Shown piece by piece: positions 27,081 through 37,711 of a stretch of 64,000 bases of DNA. The notes under the pieces are model-generated. The model had not been told where the DNA came from and searched no databases. It saw nothing but the letters and a program-made list of their open reading frames with translations. The stretch is from Melanopsichium pennsylvanicum (taxonomy: Eukaryota; Basidiomycota; Ustilaginomycetes; Ustilaginales): positions 372,001 through 436,000 of the forward strand of contig OAPG01000002.1 in NCBI GenBank assembly GCA_900208305.1, in the 5' to 3' direction. The stretch's first letter is position 1. Each line of letters starts with the position of its first letter. A program made the position numbers and the translations under genes.

Positions 27081-27471
27081 TGCCTCAAGGCCTTGGCTCC
27101 TGATAAATTGCTCAGCTCTCATCTCAGGCACGATTTGACAGTTCACAAATCTCCGCAGTCATCTCCAATGTGCGTGTGAGCACATCTGACGAGACTGATG
27201 TTGCAAGCTGTTTTGGCTTTCCATGTCCGCAGTCAAGTACAAAGAGTTGAACGAGTAGGATCAGATGAGACTGGCAGGTAAAATAAGACGAGAACTACAA
27301 GCCAAAGTCGAGCTTGTGAGGCTGAGCAAAGTGTGGATATATTGAGGAGCAAATGCCTGAGCAGTGAGACAATGAGACAGTGGGGTATATCCAGGACGTT
27401 CAAAGGTGAAAGTGACCTGAGAAGGCATATGAATGCAGTAACGCGAGATGGGAATGCTCTCGACGAGCCTC
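27081..27471. other. Short convergent intergenic region SWC4 / GAP1
   Basis: 391 bp between the stops of two convergent genes. It presumably holds both polyadenylation regions; the transcripts may overlap. Nothing else seen. Confidence 0.6.
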
Positions 27472-29877
27472 TCATCGTCGTTTGGTGAACGTCTTGTTGA
27501 GCAACTGAAGGATCTTTGAAACGTTGAGCTGCACGTATTCGAGGTCGAGCAGTTGGACGTCGTCCTTCTGCTTCTCGAGCAGATCGTCAAGCTTGAGATC
27601 CATCTCCAAGATAGCTTTCTCGCGTCCCTTGTAGTGGAGCGCAATAATAAAGGTACCGGGCGAAGGCGAGGTGATGTTGAAGAAGATGTTGGCACGTCGG
27701 TTCTCGGGTACGTTGCTCTCGACAATGATACCGTCCTTCTCCATCTGTGCGTGTGTGAAGCGGTATGGTCCTAGCGCTTGCGTCTTGGGTGCTTTCTTCT
27801 CCTTTCCACCGACCGAGATAACACCAACACCGCCGGCACTCTTGTCCTTTGCACTGCCACTGGTCATTCGGACGTTCTGCAAGTAGCTCTTGTAAGTGTC
27901 GAGCTGGCTGCGCATGTAGTTGTTGTGCTCGCAGATGGTCTTGTAGACGGCTTCGAGACTGCGCATCTCCTGCATAACCTTTTCGCGCATGTTGCCAAGG
28001 TGTGTCAGCTCGGTAGCCACCTCATCGGTCATGAGGTTGTAGCCATCCCTTCGGTCGACCACCTTGAGCTCCTCGAGCTCGCGCAGCATTTCCTTGACCT
28101 TGATTCCCTTGCGAACCAGCGTTGCGTCCTTTGTAGTGGCAGCTCGCTCTGCAATCTGTGGGAGATTAATGGGTCGCTTGTCAGCAAGCGTTGGGATGGA
28201 ACGCAGAAGCTGGACGAAGATCGATTTGGTCTCCATGTACAAGATGTCGTTCTGAGTGACATTGTTCTCGGACATGAAGGCGGTTGTGAGATCCTGAATG
28301 GGCGTCTCCCATCGCGAGAAGAGGGGCAAGTCCAGCGTGCGATTTTCCTTGCGTGGCACCTGGCCTGGGGAAGCTCCGAGCTCGTCGATGAGGATACGAA
28401 GGTGATGCTTGTCGTTGGGGGCAAGAATATCAAGGTGCTGCGCAACCAACGAATGCGTGTTGTACAGCTCATTCAGCGTAATCTGAATCTGGAGATCCTT
28501 CTTGGACAGCGCCATGTACTGATCCATTTCGAGGGTCTCGTAAAAGTCACCAACATCGCATAGAGCGTTGAGGAAGGCGTTCATGCGTGTCTTGTTGTTT
28601 TCGACAAAGGGATTGAGTGACATCATGTACTGCTCTTTGGCATACGAAGGCTTGTTGGCAAGATTCTGGAGCATCTTAGCGATGAGCGTAAGTGTACGGC
28701 GAGGATGCTTGGCGGGAGGACCGTCTACAAGCATGTAAGCTTGTGGCGTGACGATGGCGGGATTGATGAAACGAAGGAAGAAGAAACCTCCGATGAGGGA
28801 GCAGATGGCAAACTCGGTTGCATCGGGATATTTGCGCTTAGTGAGACTGCGAATCTGCTTACAGATCCATCGAATACCGTAAGGTACTTCGTCGATCGAG
28901 TTGATGATGGTCAAGAGGAAGCTGTTGGCGATCTCCATGAGCATGGTCAACCTCGGTGCGATAATGGCTTGTACATCGGCGTTTCCAGCGGCGACCTCGG
29001 CAGGCACACCGCGGGGAAGGTTTGGTGGCAGGCTGCCGGTGTCTTCCTCGATCTGGTTGATCATCTGCTCGTACACCTTCAAAGGGTTGACCTCAAGGTT
29101 GAGATCCTTGTGCTCGATCAGGCTGTTGATTCGATCGGCGAGCACGCTTTTAAGGTAAGACTGACCGGGTCCACGGCGAGTGTAGGTGGTCATCATGCGC
29201 GAAACAGGAGTGTTGGCACGAAGAAGCGAGCCGAACTCGGTAGCGGTCTCGAATTGGGCCGAGAGTACGGACTGGAACATAGTGAGCAAGAGATGCTCTT
29301 CGCGAGACTCGTACTGATTACCGTAGAGGGTGAACATGACGGTCTGCAGAAGCGTGTCGATCTCTGCTAAGCTGACCAGACGACAAAGCGCTGCGATGTG
29401 CCTTGGCTCGGACTGGAGCAGGAAGAAGAGGTTGCCGTACTGCTGCATCTTTCGGTCATCCAAAACTGTTCCGACGGCAGAGGGATCCGTTTCTTCGAGG
29501 GTTGAAGCGACTTCGTTCTGTTCGTCGAGCGCCATGCGATTTGCGATGAGGAGAGCAATGCGACTGTCGAGATATCGAACATCGCGTTCGAGGATAAAGT
29601 TTTTCTTGGACTGAGCCGAGATGCGGCCCTTGAGCTCTCGCAATCGTTTCTGAGCGCGAGCCAAGTCATCTTCTACCTCGACATCCTGCTCTGCTGCCAT
29701 CGAATAAAGGGCGGTGACAGAGTAACGATTGGTGTTTCGATTGTTCAGGCTTGCGGCTGTGAGCCTCTTGCTCATCATGTTGCTGCGGTCTCGACTGCCA
29801 CTGCCTTCACCCATGGGTGACATGGATGCGTTGGCACCGGTGTAAGCACCGTTTGTTGATTGCTGCAGGGTGGCCAT
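27472..29877 (-). CDS. GAP1: Ras GTPase-activating protein, fungal Gap1/Sar1 (IQGAP-related) type
   Basis: Predicted negative regulator of Ras, stimulating GTP hydrolysis at the plasma membrane. 801 residues from ATG 29877, no intron. A short coiled coil at about 65-120 (DDLARAQKRLRELKGRISAQ, then ERDVRYLDSRIALLIANRMA) precedes the RasGAP domain at about 170-460. Visible RasGAP landmarks are SLLRANTPVSRMM, where Arg220 sits at the arginine-finger position, and FFFLRFINPAIVTPQAY (about 365-381). The C-terminal RasGAP_C domain, about 600-780, ends with MDLKLDDLLEKQKDDVQLLD and LLNKTFTKRR, characteristic of IQGAP and S. pombe gap1. There is no calponin-homology domain and there are no IQ repeats, so this is the short Gap1 form and not full IQGAP. 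Confidence 0.93.
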   Translation of the reverse strand: MATLQQSTNGAYTGANASMSPMGEGSGSRDRSNMMSKRLTAASLNNRNTNRYSVTALYSMAAEQDVEVEDDLARAQKRLRELKGRISAQSKKNFILERDVRYLDSRIALLIANRMALDEQNEVASTLEETDPSAVGTVLDDRKMQQYGNLFFLLQSEPRHIAALCRLVSLAEIDTLLQTVMFTLYGNQYESREEHLLLTMFQSVLSAQFETATEFGSLLRANTPVSRMMTTYTRRGPGQSYLKSVLADRINSLIEHKDLNLEVNPLKVYEQMINQIEEDTGSLPPNLPRGVPAEVAAGNADVQAIIAPRLTMLMEIANSFLLTIINSIDEVPYGIRWICKQIRSLTKRKYPDATEFAICSLIGGFFFLRFINPAIVTPQAYMLVDGPPAKHPRRTLTLIAKMLQNLANKPSYAKEQYMMSLNPFVENNKTRMNAFLNALCDVGDFYETLEMDQYMALSKKDLQIQITLNELYNTHSLVAQHLDILAPNDKHHLRILIDELGASPGQVPRKENRTLDLPLFSRWETPIQDLTTAFMSENNVTQNDILYMETKSIFVQLLRSIPTLADKRPINLPQIAERAATTKDATLVRKGIKVKEMLRELEELKVVDRRDGYNLMTDEVATELTHLGNMREKVMQEMRSLEAVYKTICEHNNYMRSQLDTYKSYLQNVRMTSGSAKDKSAGGVGVISVGGKEKKAPKTQALGPYRFTHAQMEKDGIIVESNVPENRRANIFFNITSPSPGTFIIALHYKGREKAILEMDLKLDDLLEKQKDDVQLLDLEYVQLNVSKILQLLNKTFTKRR

Positions 29878-31374
29878 GATTGATTATACACGCCTCTGCT
29901 GGGATTGCAGGGTTGTAAGATGTATGGAATGCTCTCCTCGAGAATCAGGCCGACTGGTACACTGCACGCGAGCTTTATCGAGACAGATCGCCAACTGGTG
30001 TTGCGGTGTGGATTAACAGGTAGATTTCGCCTTGGTGGTGCAGGCGTGTTCCAACAGACAAGGTCGATTGGTTCGGCCGGTTGGTGGAAGAAGCGATACG
30101 TGATTGGCGTGGTCAGGCAGCAAGCTTTGAATGTTCGTGACGAGATCGATGTAGGGACGAGAAGGCTTGGTAGTGAGGATAGAAATTGATACGACCAAAC
30201 GCAAGATGCAAGCAAGGTTTGATCAATGGAGATGAGCGGACGCAGGTGCCGGTGCAAGTGGTAGATCCGGTTGATTGGGGGGCACAATGGAAGCCAAGGT
30301 ACGGCAGCCAAACTAGCCACAAAGCAAGCGAGAAGAGGGCGCCAGCTAACATGGACCAGCCGTGCACTTTCAGGGTAAGCTAGCACAGAAACAGGCGTTG
30401 CACTGTTCCCCTGTGCCAAGTTGTCACGAAAAGAAACAGTCCGCGGGCGTTGGTGTCTGAGATGTGTGAGGCGTGTGAGGCGTGTGTGTACTTTGTGTGC
30501 GTGTGTGGGTGCGTGCATGCGTGTCCGAGGTGAGTCAAAACGAGACATTCCACAAATATCAATGGAATTTAGTTTTTATTTTAGATTTTCTGTACAGAGT
30601 GTAGGCGCGGGCCGAAGTTAGATTTCGCATTTATTTCGGCTACCACTCTCACTACTCTCTCTCCCTTTGTGACTCGGAAAAATCATACAGTCGGCAGCTA
30701 TAGCAGAATCAATCGAAGCCAAGTCTCGCTCCAATTATCATAATTTAGCTTCAGTAGTTTGAATCAATGCCATCGGTGCGGCATCTCACCACCTCGAGCC
30801 TCCAAAAGATCCTGTTGAAAAGGGGGGGGGGTCCCGCCGCTTTTTCTCAAGCAAGGGTTTAATTCAAGCCGAATATGCGAGACACCTATTACTAAAGTCG
30901 TTCGACCCTATCTCCATTCAGTCGTCGTTGAGCCGGAGCTAGAGCTTGTCGAGAGACCTCTGACAAATGAGCATCATCGAGAGCGTGTATGGAATGATTG
31001 ATCAAATCAGCTCAAGAAAAGCGCGTGATCTCACATGACCATCACCACCTAGACACACAGACGCGGGAAGGCTGAGACATCCGGTACTTGTAGCCCCAGA
31101 GTCCCGATCCCGCGAGTGGTTACATCGGGAACCCCCGAAATCGTAGCTTGGTGTTGTGGAACTACTCACAGGTGCTGGTCCCTAGACACAGTTCACGCGC
31201 GAGTCTCTCTCATGCCAATCACGCACTTGATGCCGTCTGCCAAGATCACATATGCGAGACCATCAAAGCGCAGACGTCTCGCTTCTCTCTTGATCCCAAA
31301 CTTGACACGCCGCTTGCCGTAGCCTCAACAGATGCTGGTATAAGGATGAAGAGCTACAGTAAATGGAAGTGAAA
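29878..31374. other. Intergenic region between GAP1 and GCP3
   Basis: About 1.5 kb upstream of GAP1 and downstream of GCP3, both minus strand. It contains a GT-rich patch around 30.47-30.53 kb and a G homopolymer near 30.82 kb. A 257-codon minus-strand frame (29775-30548) overlaps the GAP1 start out of frame and has no known domain. I see no gene. Confidence 0.6.
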
Positions 31375-34300
31375 TCAAGTGGCAGCAGCAACCGAAGCTG
31401 CAGCCACCTCTTTCTTGCGCAGACCGCCTCCAGCTGACGTCGAGGCATTGGCTGCTCCACTCGAACGACGCGACGATACTTCGTAACGGCCATTGAAATT
31501 GAGCCTGACTGCGAGATCGCGCACCGTCAGGTTGGCGTGCTTCTCGAGCGCTCCAACGATCACTACCATCCTCTCCTGGAACGTTCCCGAAGCCTCGCTC
31601 AGCCGCTTGACGATCCGAGACACCTCCATGGGGTCGCACGGTGCAAGTGACAAAGCCGAGGACGAGGCTCCGGTTTTCGACACAGTTCGTGCTCGCGCAC
31701 CTCGCTCAGTAGGCACGGTCGCAACGCCTCGCTCCATGTCGTGGCGAGCCAACTCGCGTGTGCTCAAGTGCGTCAGATCGTCGGAAGCGACTGTAAAGGC
31801 GAGAATCGAGTCGAATTGAGCCCTAAGCTCCCCTGCCAAATGGTCTTGCGAGCCTCTCTTTCCACCTCGGAGCAGAACCTTGCCGATCAGAGCGTTGAGG
31901 TAAGCTCGATGGCTCTCGATCAGTTCGTCCAGATCTCCTTGACGCCGCGAGAAGAAGTTGAGCAAATCATTCCATGAATACTCGATCACCTCGAGCTGCG
32001 CAAAGCCCTGCATCTGTCGGATGAAGTGGATCATCTCGGACAGCATCAGCATGGCACGCTGCGATTCGCTTCGGAGCTCACCGAGCATCGAGCTGGCTGT
32101 TCCGCGCTTAATCCTACATAGCGATGTGCCCGATTCGTGAAGTCGCAACCAGCTCGAATTCAGAGCCAACTCCACTCGTTTGATCTTCCACAGGTGTGTG
32201 AAGATCGTTTGGTACCCGACCATGGCTCGGTTGTCCAACACCATGTTGACAGGAGAGTCGAGCTTGTACTCGAGCGTGAACGTGTCCCAACCGATATCGC
32301 CAATACTGAATTCGAGAATGCGAGCATCGAGCCTGCGAAGGATCTCGGGGTCGTCGTGCTGGGCATTGGAGCCGCGAATCGCGGTTTCGAGCGAGGCAGT
32401 GAGGTTATGCCGGAAAAGCGAATTTGCCGGTCGGCTCAGGCTTGGTCCTAGAGATGCCATCAGAAGGTCAACAAAGTCACCTCGCGCTAGCATGAGGTAG
32501 TCTTTCAGCGCTCGTAGATGCTCCAGCAATCTAAACTCGTCCAGGAAGATGTCCAACAATCGTTTACTGGCGCTGGTGAAAGCTCTCTCGATTGTGCTCT
32601 CGAGCCCGGTCAAGTCTGTGTAGCGGAGCTCGGCACTGGGGCTGGCGATCGTGTGGCGTGTCGCAACCCAGTCCCCGTCACCACAGCTTTGTCGGATGAA
32701 GTTGAGACTCTTTCCGGTTGAAAATATCTTGCGCCCAAAGGACTCCTGGAGGAAGCTGGGCAGCCTTTCTTTGCGAAAGATGAACTTGTTCTGCCATAAG
32801 GACGCAGCGTCTCCGTCCAGGTCGCCGAAGCTTGGCTGCTCCCCGTCTGATCCGCTCGTTCCCGCCTTATTCTGCCCTGAATTGCGCGGATCGTCGTTGA
32901 GCTCGACGAAGAACTCTCGAAAAGGATCCTGCAGCTCGCCTTCGTAGATCCATAAGGAAAGCGAACGGAAGAAGGGCTTCGAAACCTCATCCAGCAAGCT
33001 CGAGGTGAATTGGCGAATGAAAGGGTCGCCGTTGAAAGTGTAGGAATGGATGAGCGACACGAGCGAGCCTCCGTGTGCATCCTGGCAGCTTTCGATGATT
33101 GTGCTCATCAATCGGAAGCGAAGGGTCATCTCTTCGGTCCACAGTGAAAGGCGCTTGAGCGTCACGTACGTGGTTGCTGCGTTCTTCTCGCCGCCTTCCT
33201 TGCCTCTCCTGTGAGTACCGCTCTCGTCGTCGCCTCCACCAAGCTTGCCTTGAGTGTGCATCTGTGCCTCAAGACTCGCCACGAGGCGGTAGAAGCCCTG
33301 TAGCTCGTTTGATAAAAAGTGGCAGAGGCTCTGCATTATAAGACCAGAGGCGGGCATTGTGCTCCTGTTCTGCGAGAACTCGGATACTCGCTTGTAGAGC
33401 TGGCCGAGCTCTGCAAGTCGATGCACGATGCGCTTAGTCGGAGCATCGATCCATCCCGCCTCGCCCTCATTGAAGACCACCCGGACCACCTTGGCTAAGC
33501 CCGCTGTTTCAGCTCCCTGCTCCGCTGCTGCATCGTACTGAAGCTCCTCCTGAAAACGGACATGTCGGCCGTTGATGCCTTGCATGAGAAAGATGACGTC
33601 CTGGAGCAGCTCGTCTTCCGGAATCTGCTTTTGTCCTAGTCGTTGCCTCAACTGTTGCAATAGCTGCGATTTGGAAACGGCTTCGCCCCTGTCCTTCAGG
33701 TCGGAGGCCGATATCAGTTGCTTGGAGCTCTGCACAGGCGCTTCGGTCGTGTGTGCTTCAGGCATCGCTTTGGCTGGCTTGACTGGCAGAGATTCGGCAG
33801 CGACGGGTCGCGCACGTGATAACGCAGCGTGGCTGTTTGACTCCACATTGCGAGCCGGTGCAAGTGTCGACGCGGTCGGGGGACCACTCGTAGCAGGTGC
33901 GTCTGCAATGGCGTACGGTGTTGCCGTCGTGTCGGGTTCTCGCGTTTTGCCGCTGCCAGAGACTGCACGCGAGGCAGGAGACGCAAATGCGCCTGGATCG
34001 CTTGCAGTGAAAGCTAATGCATCCAGCAGCTCTAGTATGCCCTGAAGGTTGCGCATCTGATTCGACCCTTGTGGATCGGAGAGCCTCGACAAGATATTCG
34101 CAAAGCGATTGGCGGATTCATAGCCTCCGTCAACGGATAGTCGATTGATCTTGCGTCGGACCGAGTCGACGACCATGCTTTGATCTGGTCGGCGGCCTGA
34201 AGATGCTGATTCGGCCTTGAGCTCGATGATGTCGTAACCCATGTCATCGAGTGCATCTTTGAGCTCCTTGCGTGCTCTGCGATCCTCTTTGGACTCCTCG

Positions 34301-34440
34301 CGCTTCTTGCGCGTGGCTGGTACAAAGCTGCGAGTTAGGTTGCCTAGTAACCTATACATCTCTTGCACGATGTCAGCATCATCGACTGCTTGTGCCGAGG
34401 GTCCTGCCAGGCTTGGAGGTATCGAAGAGTAGGAAGCCAT
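31375..34440 (-). CDS. Gamma-tubulin complex component 3 (Spc98 / Alp6)
   Basis: Core subunit of the gamma-tubulin small complex that nucleates microtubules at the spindle pole body. 1021 residues from ATG 34440, intronless. The N-terminal 260 residues are charged then Ser/Ala-rich. The GRIP1 region begins near residue 260 with LLQDVIFLMQGINGRHVRF, followed by LSNELQGFYRLVASLEAQM and LSLWTEEMTLRFRLMSTIIE, which are GCP3/Spc98 hallmarks. GRIP2 includes FLDEFRLLEHLRALKDYLML, ARGDFVDLLM and WDTFTLEYKLDSPVNMVLD, with VGYQTIFTHLWKIKRVELAL near the gamma-tubulin contact. The overall length and motif order favour GCP3 over GCP2, GCP4 or GCP5. The very C-terminus is Ala/Ser-rich. Confidence 0.93.
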   Translation of the reverse strand: MASYSSIPPSLAGPSAQAVDDADIVQEMYRLLGNLTRSFVPATRKKREESKEDRRARKELKDALDDMGYDIIELKAESASSGRRPDQSMVVDSVRRKINRLSVDGGYESANRFANILSRLSDPQGSNQMRNLQGILELLDALAFTASDPGAFASPASRAVSGSGKTREPDTTATPYAIADAPATSGPPTASTLAPARNVESNSHAALSRARPVAAESLPVKPAKAMPEAHTTEAPVQSSKQLISASDLKDRGEAVSKSQLLQQLRQRLGQKQIPEDELLQDVIFLMQGINGRHVRFQEELQYDAAAEQGAETAGLAKVVRVVFNEGEAGWIDAPTKRIVHRLAELGQLYKRVSEFSQNRSTMPASGLIMQSLCHFLSNELQGFYRLVASLEAQMHTQGKLGGGDDESGTHRRGKEGGEKNAATTYVTLKRLSLWTEEMTLRFRLMSTIIESCQDAHGGSLVSLIHSYTFNGDPFIRQFTSSLLDEVSKPFFRSLSLWIYEGELQDPFREFFVELNDDPRNSGQNKAGTSGSDGEQPSFGDLDGDAASLWQNKFIFRKERLPSFLQESFGRKIFSTGKSLNFIRQSCGDGDWVATRHTIASPSAELRYTDLTGLESTIERAFTSASKRLLDIFLDEFRLLEHLRALKDYLMLARGDFVDLLMASLGPSLSRPANSLFRHNLTASLETAIRGSNAQHDDPEILRRLDARILEFSIGDIGWDTFTLEYKLDSPVNMVLDNRAMVGYQTIFTHLWKIKRVELALNSSWLRLHESGTSLCRIKRGTASSMLGELRSESQRAMLMLSEMIHFIRQMQGFAQLEVIEYSWNDLLNFFSRRQGDLDELIESHRAYLNALIGKVLLRGGKRGSQDHLAGELRAQFDSILAFTVASDDLTHLSTRELARHDMERGVATVPTERGARARTVSKTGASSSALSLAPCDPMEVSRIVKRLSEASGTFQERMVVIVGALEKHANLTVRDLAVRLNFNGRYEVSSRRSSGAANASTSAGGGLRKKEVAAASVAAAT

Positions 34441-35213
34441 GTTGGAAGATCGCTAGCGAGGAGATATACGTCCGAAGGTGAGGCGAAAAGGCCGAACGGA
34501 CGAGGTTCCTCAGCCAGATTCGTGCAGGCTTTTCAGAATCGAACAAGCTGAAAAGACAGTGCAGACCGGGTTTCGCACCTTTCTGCTAGTTGATCGAGTC
34601 ACGGCAGCGAGCAGATTCGGGCCAGGGGTCGTCTCCGGTCACGATGTGGGTACACGATGCAGAATATGAGCGATGTGGTTGCGCAAAGCGGTTGATCTTA
34701 GCAGGCCACGTTCAGGACGGTGAGTGTCACTTTGGTATCCAGTCGGCGGAGCACGCGTCGAAAGACGCGCTTCACTTTCCGAGTTCCACACATTATTTCA
34801 TGTTTTCCGACCAACACCTTGTCGGGGGGGTTTTTTTTGGGAGGGGAGTCTGTTGTCGTCGACTCCATTCTAACATGGATTTTGTTTGCGCCAGCTTTAA
34901 ACCTTCAATGCAACAACACATGCTCACAAGGAGACTCTCTGCAATAGCACAGTACATGGACCAACATGTGGCAATCAATCACGAGGGGAAACCATTGTTC
35001 TTTTCAACAAAATGTGGTACGTAGAGGTTGTGCCGGTGTCAAGAGCACCGTGGGTATAATGAAGGGATCCGTAAACCAAAGTGTTTGCGTGGTGGGACTG
35101 CGACAGATGCAATCTCCGCCCCAAAGTGTGTCGAGAGGACCAGATGGCTTCTCTTTAAAGGCGCGCTTTACGCAACAATGATGCTGCCAGTAGCTCACTC
35201 GGGTAGAAAGACA
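34441..35213. other. Intergenic region, GCP3 promoter side
   Basis: About 770 bp between the GCP3 start and the stop of the following minus-strand gene. It includes a G7-T8 homopolymer junction near 34.83 kb. Only short overlapping open frames; no gene seen. Confidence 0.6.
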
Positions 35214-35810
35214 CTACACAAGTTGAAGGACTGTACAGGCTGAAAGGCCGATCACGGCGAGAGTCCAACGCCGAGCAGAACTGGAAGCAATGGAAGCCGC
35301 GGCCGACTTTGCTTGCTGAACAGCTCGACTTGTATCTGGCCCGTTCATGTTGCAGACACCGTAGGGAACGGGTGATGTTGAAGAACAATGCGTCTCTGTC
35401 ACATACTGATAGCAGGAGAACATGTCTGCATAGTTCGACGTTGCACAGATGGGATGATCAAACGCCATAGCTTGCGGTTCCGACACATTGGCTACCTGGA
35501 ACGTTGCATTGTAGACGCCTCCCACCGCAGCACAGCAGTAGTCGGTGACGTCGGCAAAATAGGAAGTGCAGGATCCGTCCGGTGTTTCCGGTGTGATGGT
35601 CATGGCCTCTTCCTTCGTACATGTGCCGTTGAAGTCGCCGCGTTCGTTCATCTTTGGAGAGATGCGAAGAATTTGATAGCCCGATGAACTTGTGTTAGAG
35701 GTTGACGACGTCGAAGAACCTGTCCGCTTCATGACGTGCCAGAGAGGGGCCGATGATGAGAGGGGCAAGGCGCTGACGCCCGCGACTGTCATGGAAGGAC
35801 TTGGTGCCAT
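35214..35810 (-). CDS. Small Cys-containing protein with GPI-anchor-like C-terminus (N-terminus uncertain)
   Basis: Not a family I recognise. From the ATG at 35810 the frame gives 198 residues; it is open further upstream but only to a GTG (35957). The middle part carries eight cysteines (GTCTK, GSCTS, DYCCAA, PICAT, FSCYQ, THCSS, GVCNM) among Thr/Tyr/Ser-rich sequence with several N-glycosylation sequons (NGT, NAT, NVS). The end is Ser/Ala-rich followed by a hydrophobic stretch (WTLAVIGLSACTVLQLV) with no charged tail, the form of a GPI-anchor signal. That suggests a cell-surface or cell-wall protein. No convincing signal peptide is seen in frame, so an upstream exon is likely; a TTTTGTCAG acceptor sits just before the ATG at about 35821. 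Confidence 0.55.
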   Translation of the reverse strand: MAPSPSMTVAGVSALPLSSSAPLWHVMKRTGSSTSSTSNTSSSGYQILRISPKMNERGDFNGTCTKEEAMTITPETPDGSCTSYFADVTDYCCAAVGGVYNATFQVANVSEPQAMAFDHPICATSNYADMFSCYQYVTETHCSSTSPVPYGVCNMNGPDTSRAVQQAKSAAASIASSSARRWTLAVIGLSACTVLQLV

Positions 35811-37711
35811 ATTTGTATCTGACAAAACGAGGATTTTGCCTGACCTTGTAAGGGCCAGAAGCAAGCGAGTCCGAGCGATCGCTGTCACTCGGCCACAAAA
35901 ATCGCAAACGGGCTTCGGAGGGGAAGTGACTGAATCCTCAATAGACCTTGATGTCACAGAGGGCCAATCGCCATGTCGGGTATGCTGAGCGTCAGTTGTG
36001 ATAGTCGGACGAAGGTGACGAGTAGAAGGAGGCTTTGTGAATGGTCAAAGACTGGTTTGTCGATCCGTGTAGAGGCTGGATGCCTGCCGTTCTGCCAGCG
36101 GCAAGACGGTGTTATGAAAAGTGGAGCGTAGAGCAGCCTGTAGAACCGGGAGCTTCGATGCCAATAAAAACACCTTGCCAGACGAGACGTCCAGTGCGAG
36201 CTGAAGGTGGCTGCAGAGCTGCTATGTTGTGAGAAGCGGGAAGGTCGTCGAGTCTTGATGAGAGGTAGGAACCACTATGTCGGCAGAAGTGAACACGGAT
36301 GCTGGAGCCATCGACAAGGGAGGTGCAGCACAAGAAGTTGAAGAGCAAATGAATATTGGCTCGCCAGGTTTTGGGCCAAGAACTCGATGCTTTGCCAATC
36401 TAATGGAGGCAGCAGTCGCAACAAGAAGGAGCGTTTCTGGAGCGAGGAGAACAGGAAAGGTCGCGAAATGGCAGCAACAAGATGTCAGGCGGCCTGGCGG
36501 CTGACGAAGGGCGAGTTCGAGCGCAGGAAGAACGACAGGAGGAGGGAGGGAGCCCATCACGTTGCGGCATGCTCACAACGGAGTGTGAATGAGAGCGCAT
36601 TAGCTGCACGCAGACAGACGAGGCCATTGGCTTGGCTTGGTTGTGGGGCATCGAGATGTGTTGTTGCCGTCCTGTAAGCGCTTGATGCAATGAAAGCTTG
36701 GCTCTTCTTGGCCTTGCCGCTTCCCTGACCAATCCTCCTTCCGACCTGGCAGATGACTTTCCCTCAAATGCCCTCTTCTAGCTGCTAATCAGCGTGAGCA
36801 ACGAAGCAACGCCAACTACGACGAAGTGGGGGGGACCAAGTCCTTTTTAAGGATTTCAAGTGGGTTTGACACGTAACATTCTTTAACTATACAGGAGCAA
36901 TATGTAGGCAACGCAGCCAAGATGTCGGCCAACCCAAGAGGAGAAGGACGAAAGCCAAGACTTGGGATGAAGTAGCTGTCTGGATTGCATTTAAATACTC
37001 GAATACAAGATTGGTGAGAGCTACACTGTATCTAATCGAATTTTCATCGGCATTAGTTCTTGGCGCATGAGAGGCCAAGAAAACATCCCCGGGAAAAGTT
37101 AAGAGAGAGAGAGGGTCTTGTTGGGCTGGTCGCTGCGCTGCTGTGCTCGCTCTGTCCAGTGTCGAGTTTAGGCTGATTTTGATGCTTGCCCGTGACGAAC
37201 TCGGCGATCGCTTGCTGCTGCACTGTTCTGCGACCAAGAGCCGGGGCTGAGGAGCAGCAGGCAGTGACTTGGCAAGCGCATCGGGCTCTCTCAAGGCACT
37301 CCCTCGATATCTTGTGCTTGTCCCACCTTGGCGGCCTCTTCGGCGGCGACCGTGCGAAGACGCTGCAAATGGAGCCTATATCGCAGTCATCGGCGGGTCA
37401 GTCTCATCGGACCAGTAGATCGGGAAGATCGGGCTCGTTGTGAAGCATGACGGGATCTGTCATTCACGTGATTTGCATTATCATAAGCAGCCACGTCCCG
37501 TCACTCCTTCCGAGCGTCCCTCTCGGGTAGACCCTTGATATTATCTTGGCTCTGATAAGCCTATGCATAGCATATATGGGCAGTCTGGTGGTACAGGTAC
37601 ATGAATCAGGGTATATGATGCGGATAAAGAACCAAGAATAAATCCTCCAGTCTGGACGTCACGGTGAAGACCTCCGTCAATCACAAGGACGGGTTGAGTC
37701 ATCTGGTTCCA
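35811..37711. other. Intergenic region downstream of KIN17
   Basis: About 1.9 kb. It probably contains the promoter and possibly a 5' exon of the cysteine-containing protein gene. Open frames on both strands overlap; none shows a domain. A short GAGAGA run lies near 37.1 kb. Confidence 0.5.

Noticed and set aside
29775..30548. 257-codon minus-strand frame over the GAP1 start
   Set aside because: It overlaps the well-supported GAP1 coding region out of frame and is low-complexity His/Pro/Leu-rich.
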